Source: Adiantum capillus-veneris
Taxonomy: Eukaryota; Streptophyta; Polypodiopsida; Polypodiales; Pteridaceae
NCBI GenBank assembly: GCA_014529385.2
Contig: CM043950.1
Location: forward strand, 157,891,545 to 157,955,544
Direction of reading: 5' to 3'
Length of the DNA: 64,000 nt
Shown piece after piece: positions 58,890 through 64,000 of this stretch (the stretch's first letter is position 1; each line of letters starts with the position of its first letter). The position numbers and the translations under genes were made by a program. The notes under the pieces were generated by a model. The model was given only the letters and a program-made list of their open reading frames with translations. It was not told where the DNA came from and did not search any database.

Positions 58890-58898
58890 GCATAGCCA
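58890..58898. repeat. 9-bp target duplication of the Mutator-like element (right)
   Basis: GCATAGCCA, pairing with GCATAGCTA at 47779. Confidence 0.75.
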
Positions 58899-59549
58899 TA
58901 GCCACAAAAGAAGTATGGGAATCATGGGGAAAACTAGCCATTCGCCAAACTCGAATGAACTTGCAATTGGCTAATGGACATAGAAAAACCCCTAGGACTG
59001 CTTGAAAAAATGATAGTTAGTTCCTATGGAATTGAGTATCAACATACTTTTGCTATAGTAGACTTTGGAAAGAGACTTAACCATGAAATCATTTTGGGAA
59101 GACCATTCATGCGGCAAGTACAGCTCATTCAAGATTGGGAGAACAATTACCTATATTTGAAGCAAGGGGGATCAATCACACGGGTTAATCTAAAAGATCA
59201 CACTTATAGAGATGTGACGAAAACACCCATTCAAGAATTTGACTCTGTATCTTCAGTTGAATCAAATCTTCCATCTTGGTTAAACAAAGACACATCTATT
59301 TGGATGTGTGGTGCCTCAGAAAATAGGAGTTTAAAAGGAGAAGAATGTATCTTAGAAATGGATTGCACAAATGAAGCATATGTACTTGAACCCTTTCTGA
59401 AACATTTGTTTGAGTCATTTGAGTGGACTCAAATTTTGGCAACAATGGATGTGTGTGTGAATAGATCTATGCCTACTCAATTTTGCAATGAGGATGGTTA
59501 TGACATAACTCCCATACAAATGATCTCAACCCTTCACATTGAAGATTAA
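58899..59549 (+). pseudogene. Ty3-type protease, C-terminal part
   Basis: T-K-E-V-W-E-S-W-G-K-L...M-N-L-Q-L-A-N-G in one frame, then from 58974 G-L-L-E-K-M-I-V-S-S-Y-G-I-E-Y, H-T-F-A-I-V-D-F-G and I-I-L-G-R-P-F-M-R-Q. These are the flap-to-C-terminal strands of an LTR-element retropepsin. The D-[ST]-G strand would lie left of the Mutator-like insertion and was not recognised there. The tail (59200-59549) is a linker toward RT without clear motifs. Confidence 0.75.
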
Positions 59550-60284
59550 ATTTAGTAACCCAAGGAATTACTGAAAGCTCAACAAGTATTTTTAGACCTC
59601 TATTATGATGCTACTGATGAGTTTGGAGAACATTCAAATACATCTGATGATTCTGGGTCAGAAAAAGAACATGAGAGAGCCTAACTACTCCTAAAAGGAG
59701 AAGAGGAAGAGTTTTTTGGCTTTCCAAACCAAAGAACAAGGAGACAAAAATGGTATAGAAGAGAAAGAGACACAAGAAACTTGAAATCTAGACCTATGCA
59801 ATTAGTTTCTAGTAGAACATAGTTTTTGATGTAGACAGATGCACATGATTGTGTCAAGGAAAAAATCACGCGTAGAAATCTTCAGACAACAAACAAGGGA
59901 CATCAAAAACATCAAGAAAAATGTAAAAGAAAACGCAATCAAAACCTAAACAATAGGATAATGATTCTCCATGACACGAATTAAACGAAAGAAGAAATAT
60001 CAAGAGTTGAAGAAAACTCTAAAAGAGATGTATACCACTAAAATGGAAACAACCGAGGAAGAGAGTAAAGATGTAATGAGTGTTCCATCCCATTACAAGA
60101 AATATACTCTCCAAGATCAAAAGATCATAGTCAAACAACCTGTAAGGGAACGAAGAAAACAGGGTTAGTCCTATGAAGGACTTGAAAATGCAAAGAAGAT
60201 AGATCTAGCCGAGCCAAGAGAAGAGCCTAGACCTGCCTACATTGCAAATGACTTGATTGAAGAAGAACATAGATTTTTCTAAGC
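59550..60284 (+). other. degenerate linker between protease and reverse transcriptase
   Basis: Same-strand reading frames broken by stops, with basic stretches (R-I-K-R-K-K-K-Y at 59974). No domain assigned. Confidence 0.5.
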
Positions 60285-61816
60285 TTACTGAAAGAATACC
60301 AAGATATCTTTGCTTGGTCTTATAAAGATCTCAAGGGTGTTGATCCAGAAATCTGTCAACATACCATACCTATGAGAGATGATGTGAAGCCAAGTGGACA
60401 ACGCCCATAAGCTTATAATGACATTTTCTAGAAAGATCAAAGAAGAGACAGAGAAGCTCAAGGAAGCCATATTCATTTATGAAATTGAGCACACAGATTG
60501 GATGTTTCCGATTGTGGTGGTACCCAAGAAAAATGAAAAATTAAGAGTATGTGTCAATTTCAAAAAAGTGAATGCAGTCACCATTAGAGATAACTACCCT
60601 CTTTCAATCATCGAGCATGTTTTAGGAACGAGTTGCAGGAAAAGAATCTTACAGCTTCTTAGACATCTTTTCAGGGTACAATCAACTTTTGGTTAACCCC
60701 AAAGATCAGGATAAAACTTCCTTTGCAAATGAATGGGGTATTTCTGCCTATAGGGTTATGCCTTTTGGGTAACTAATGCTCTTGCCACCTTTCAAAGATT
60801 GATGAGCCATACTTTCAAAGAATATCTGCGGAATTTCTTGGAAGTATATATGGATGATCTATGTGTATATTTATCAATCTATTTTGAACATCTCAAAAAG
60901 GTATTCAAAAGATGTAGAATTTTTAGGATTTGCTTAAATCCTAAAAAGTGCACATTTATGGGCAGACAAGGAAAACTTCTTGGACGTATAGTGTCTAATA
61001 ATGACATAGCGATTGATATGGATAAAATTCATGTTATTGCTGAATTGCCTAGACCAAAAATAGTCAAAGGAGTTCAGGTTTTCATGGGACATTGTGGATT
61101 TTACTAAAAAATCATTTACATGTATGCTATACTCGCAAAACCCATGTATGGTCTGATTACACTCTTTGTATGGACTGATGAGTAAAGAATCCTTCATGAA
61201 GCTTAAACAAGCTCTCACTTCAGCCCCAATATTGAAAGCAAGCGATTGGAATAAGATATTCTATATACATGTAGATGCTTCCAATTTTTCCATTAGATGT
61301 ATTTTAGCTCAACCAGGAGAGAGAAAATTTGATTTTCCTATTTCTTATGCTAGTAGATAGTTGAATGTGGCAGAGAAAAACTATACAACCACCGAAAGAG
61401 AAGCATTAGGTATGATCTATGCCATGAAAAAGTATAGACATTACCTATTAGCCAACAAATTTGTGTTGTTTGTGGACCACCAAGCTTTATTGTACTTGGT
61501 CAACAAGCCATGCAACACGGGAAGAATAGTGAGATGGTTCATCATTCTTTTGGAATTTGATTTCACTGTAGTTGTTAAAAAGGTCACCACACACCAAAGA
61601 GCATTTCATTTGTCAAGGATTATTTTAAGAGAACCACCAAAAGGAGTAAACGATGATCTACTAGATGCATATATGTTCTCTGTAGAAATGATACCCCGTT
61701 GGTCAGAAGAGATGGTTTTGTTGATTGATGACCATAGCTCAAGTGGATTCTCAAATACCACTACATATTACACCAGGATTAATTGGGCAGTTGGCTATGT
61801 ATCAGTTACTAGCTGA
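60285..61816 (+). pseudogene. Ty3-type reverse transcriptase and RNase H
   Basis: RT: F-P-I-V-V-V-P-K-K-N-E-K-L-R-V-C-V-N-F (60510), then S-G-Y-N-Q and Y-R-V-M-P-F-G (~60670-60770, other frame), V-Y-M-D-D-L-C-V-Y (60847) and the thumb with P-K-K-C-T-F-M-G. RNase H: I-H-V-D-A-S-N-F-S-I (61266), I-S-Y-A-S-R, a TAG, then L-N-V-A-E-K-N-Y-T-T-T-E-R-E-A-L and K-Y-R-H-Y-L-L-A. Several frame breaks. The TAG stands where related elements usually have Q, L or K. Confidence 0.88.
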
Positions 61817-61899
61817 AAGGCTATACAAAAGAAATCGAGATGGAATATTGCTTTTGCGTATTAATCGTGAGGAGAAAACCCAATACCTAAGTCAAGCAC

Positions 61900-62763
61900 A
61901 CATTACCAAGTAGGACTTCACTTTGCGGAGGACCAAACTATGAAACAGATCTTGAGACTTGGAGTATTTTGGCCAACCATGAGAAGTGATGTTCACTCAT
62001 TTGTGAAAAACTGTCTTCAATGTCTCACATTTCACTTGCTCCTAAGTGGGGTAACTATCTAGTTACTTACTTATCAAGTAGAATGTTTTCGGAAAATATG
62101 AGTAAATGCCGCCAAAGAGCTATTAAAACTAAAGCAAGAGACTATGCTCTTATTGGAAATTAACTGTATCAAAGGGGAAAGGATCAACATTTGTGTCTCT
62201 GTGCAAATGAAGATGAATATATACCCACTCTAGAACAAGCACATGTTGGATTAGCTGGAGGTCACTTTTCTAGTGAAACCACCACTAGAGAAATTTTAAT
62301 GGCAGGCATATGGTGGCCAACATTTTCTGCAGATTCCAAAGAATATGTTCAAAGGTGTGATGCATGCCAACGAGCAAAAATGCCAACAAGGGTAGATAGC
62401 ATGCCTTTAAGACCAATGATGGGGGCTAGAGCTTTTGCAAAATGAGGCATAGATTTTGTCGGGCCAATACAGCCACCTCCTTATAGAACTCAAGCTCAAT
62501 ATATCATTGTAGCTACAGACTATTTGACCAAGTGGGTAGAGGCTAAGGCAACCAGGAAGAATGATCCCAAGTTTAAGAAAAAGGGGAACGAACCATTTAT
62601 CATTGAAGACATATCTCCACGTGGAACAATTAAGTTGTCCACTCTAGATGTTGAACCAATGGCAAACTGGATTAGTGGATGCCGCTTAAAGAAGTACCAC
62701 TTGCCACTAACCAATGAATTGCTAGAGAAAATGCATGTAGCAAAGCAAAGAAAGATTAAATGA
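61900..62763 (+). pseudogene. Ty3-type integrase, core largely deleted
   Basis: The H-H-C-C zinc domain is clear at 62220-62385: H-V-G-L-A-G-G-H, then W-W-P-T and C-D-A-C-Q-R-A-K. The core begins G-I-D-F-V-G-P-I after a TGA in place of the usual Trp codon and continues to Y-L-T-K-W-V-E-A-K-A. It then jumps at 62560 to N-E-P-F-I-I-E-D-I-S-P-R-G-T-I-K-L and W-I-S-G-C-R-L-K-K-Y-H, the C-terminal beta-barrel part. The middle of the core, with the second Asp and the Glu of DDE, is missing. An earlier partial zinc-domain-like segment lies at 61900-62060. Confidence 0.85.
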
Positions 62764-63359
62764 CAACAGGTTATTGATGAGGCTCAAGAGGAAGCTCGAC
62801 TTCGAGTACTCAAGAGAGAAGCTGATTTGGATGATCAATGGTTGGATGTAATGGACCTTCGCATTACGGTACAATTGAAAAATAACAACACAAATGCATT
62901 AGTAGATACCGAAGTTCAAATGAATGCAGTCAGTTATTTCACTTACAAGAAAGCTACGAATCAGTCTTTAGCATCGAGAATATCTGGTATCAAAGGATGC
63001 AACAAAAACCCAACACCGACATTGGGAGTAGTGTGATAGTACATGGATGTTCATGCCCTCATCAATTTGTATGCATACCAGATGAACATATGAATGAAAC
63101 AATGATTCTCGGAAGCTCATGGATGCGCACATACAAGGTAGTACCAGATTGGAACATCAATCGACTCAAGCTATCACTTAAAGGAGGACAACTCTTAGTT
63201 CCAATTGCATTGAACAAAGAGGAATGGAAAATAGGTTGCCCACAACAGAAACCAGGGAGTAATCAATCTACTTCCTCCTCTATACAATCAAATGCTACAA
63301 GTAGCAAGCAAGGAGTCAGGAAACTTTGGGTACCAAAAGCACAAATCAAGGACAATTAA
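62764..63359 (+). pseudogene. second retropepsin-like domain after the integrase, K-L-W-V-P-K tail
   Basis: After the integrase C-terminus a TGA (62761) is followed by an open frame with a charged helix (E-A-R-L-R-V-L-K-R-E-A-D-L). Then V-Q-L-K-N-N-N-T-N-A-L-V-D-T-E-V-Q-M-N-A-V-S-Y-style residues resemble V-D-T-G-A-x-x-N-x-V-S with Gly replaced by Glu, and M-I-L-G-S-S-W-M matches the ILGrxWm strand. A 2-base shift at about 63030 separates the two halves. It ends R-K-L-W-V-P-K-A-Q. This is a position where some Ty3 lineages carry an extra ORF. The same protease plus W-x-P-K layout occurs in the RT-less array elements (15993-17045). Confidence 0.55.
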
Positions 63360-63483
63360 TCTCAAATTTGGATGTCCAAAAACTCATCTACCATACTGAA
63401 GAAAGTTTCCCATCTGACAAATCCAAGAAAAACATCTTTCAAAAGAGAAACTAGCACTAGATGGGTTTAGAAACCAAAGGAGC

Positions 63484-63539
63484 ATTTATCTTCTCCACAA
63501 ATCATAGTCGTCTTCGACTATGGGGTAGAGAAGATAAAT
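63484..63539. other. 56-nt perfect two-part inverted repeat (hairpin)
   Basis: Outer arms ATTTATCTTCTC / GAGAAGATAAAT and inner arms CATAGTCG / CGACTATG around a TCTT loop. It starts 125 bp after the last reading frame of the Ty3-type element. It could fold in RNA or as a cruciform; role unknown. Confidence 0.8.
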
Positions 63540-64000
63540 CATATTCATTAGTCCTTTTCGTAGCGGGTAGAGGATCCCTATGTTATCCTACAACATCGTT
63601 TGAGAATGGATGACTCATCCATTTGGTGCTTGAGAGCCTAAGCTTCCGCAAGAATGTCTCCAAATTAGTCCTATCAGTCTTCCATAGTAGAGTGACAATC
63701 TCTACTTGGTGTTCAGGAGACGTCATCTCCGCAAACTTGATCTAAGTATGTATACTACTTCATTTTTGTGCACAATAAAGAAAAAGAGAGTCTTATAAAA
63801 CAAAAAATTTGTTCATTTTAAACATTTTGTACATTTGCTTACTCTAGGGAAGCATTGTAAGCATTGACAAGGTTTAGGTTATCCTTTAATTGTATGCCTT
63901 GCATCCATCTAGCATCTTCAAAAGGATAATTCTTAAACTTGATAAGATATCGTCGGATAGTCTTACCGCCTCTTAGTACCTTGTCTTCATGTCGGAGAAT
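63540..64000. other. unassigned right edge
   Basis: No gene, terminal repeat or RNA recognised. It is probably 3' noncoding sequence of the Ty3-type element. Confidence 0.4.

Noticed and set aside
62020-62060. Second complete integrase zinc domain before the clear one
   Set aside because: The segment near 61900-62060 has scattered similarity (W-P-T, C-L-Q-C) but several stops. It is best read as a diverged or duplicated fragment, not a separate gene.

Overview
This window looks like land-plant nuclear DNA made almost entirely of nested and decaying transposable elements. The evidence is GT-AG introns, Ty1/copia and Ty3-type elements with plant-style primer sites (tRNA-Asp-like), BED/DUF659 hAT and SWIM-finger Mutator-like transposases, and long CT/GA microsatellites. 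A Penelope-like reverse transcriptase makes a non-flowering plant (fern, lycophyte or conifer) more likely than an angiosperm, but that is only a weak inference. No tRNA, rRNA or CRISPR was seen, and no clearly intact ordinary host gene.

Layout. 1-1540: broken hAT transposase. 1665-2215: diverged ~62-bp tandem repeat. 2870-11427: a Penelope-like element (minus strand) apparently split by a 5'-truncated Copia element (5290-9770). 12091-12860: scrap of Ty3-type gag/protease. 13258-47150: the core of the window, a tandem array of LTR retroelements on the minus strand with three LTRs and two internal regions. The array is bounded by the same 5-bp duplication, GTATG, at 13253 and 47151. Its internal regions code for gag-like and protease-like proteins but no reverse transcriptase or integrase.

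In the second internal region, about 0.8 kb of the gag-like gene is replaced by a foreign segment (27906-42588). This segment carries three gene bodies: an unrecognised spliced gene, a second unrecognised gene, and a histone H3-like gene with a long acidic tail. A complete 10.5-kb LTR element of a related family (element D, 31121-41660, TSD ATATC) later landed in the segment. The noncoding leaders of both families carry arrays of a 24-bp palindrome centred on ACGCGT. The palindrome differs between the families by a matched pair of changes that keeps the symmetry.

47576-63359 is a Ty3-type element (plus strand) interrupted in its protease by an 11.1-kb Mutator-like element (47788-58889) with long terminal inverted repeats and a 9-bp target duplication (8 of 9 matching). 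The Mutator-like element has a SWIM-finger transposase on one side. Diverging from it is a multi-exon gene that reads as a ParB-like domain followed by a circularly permuted DNA-methyltransferase-like fold. The Ty3-type element carries a second protease-like domain after its integrase, ending in a K-L-W-V-P-K motif shared with the reverse-transcriptase-less LTR elements. It is therefore a candidate relative of whatever mobilises them.
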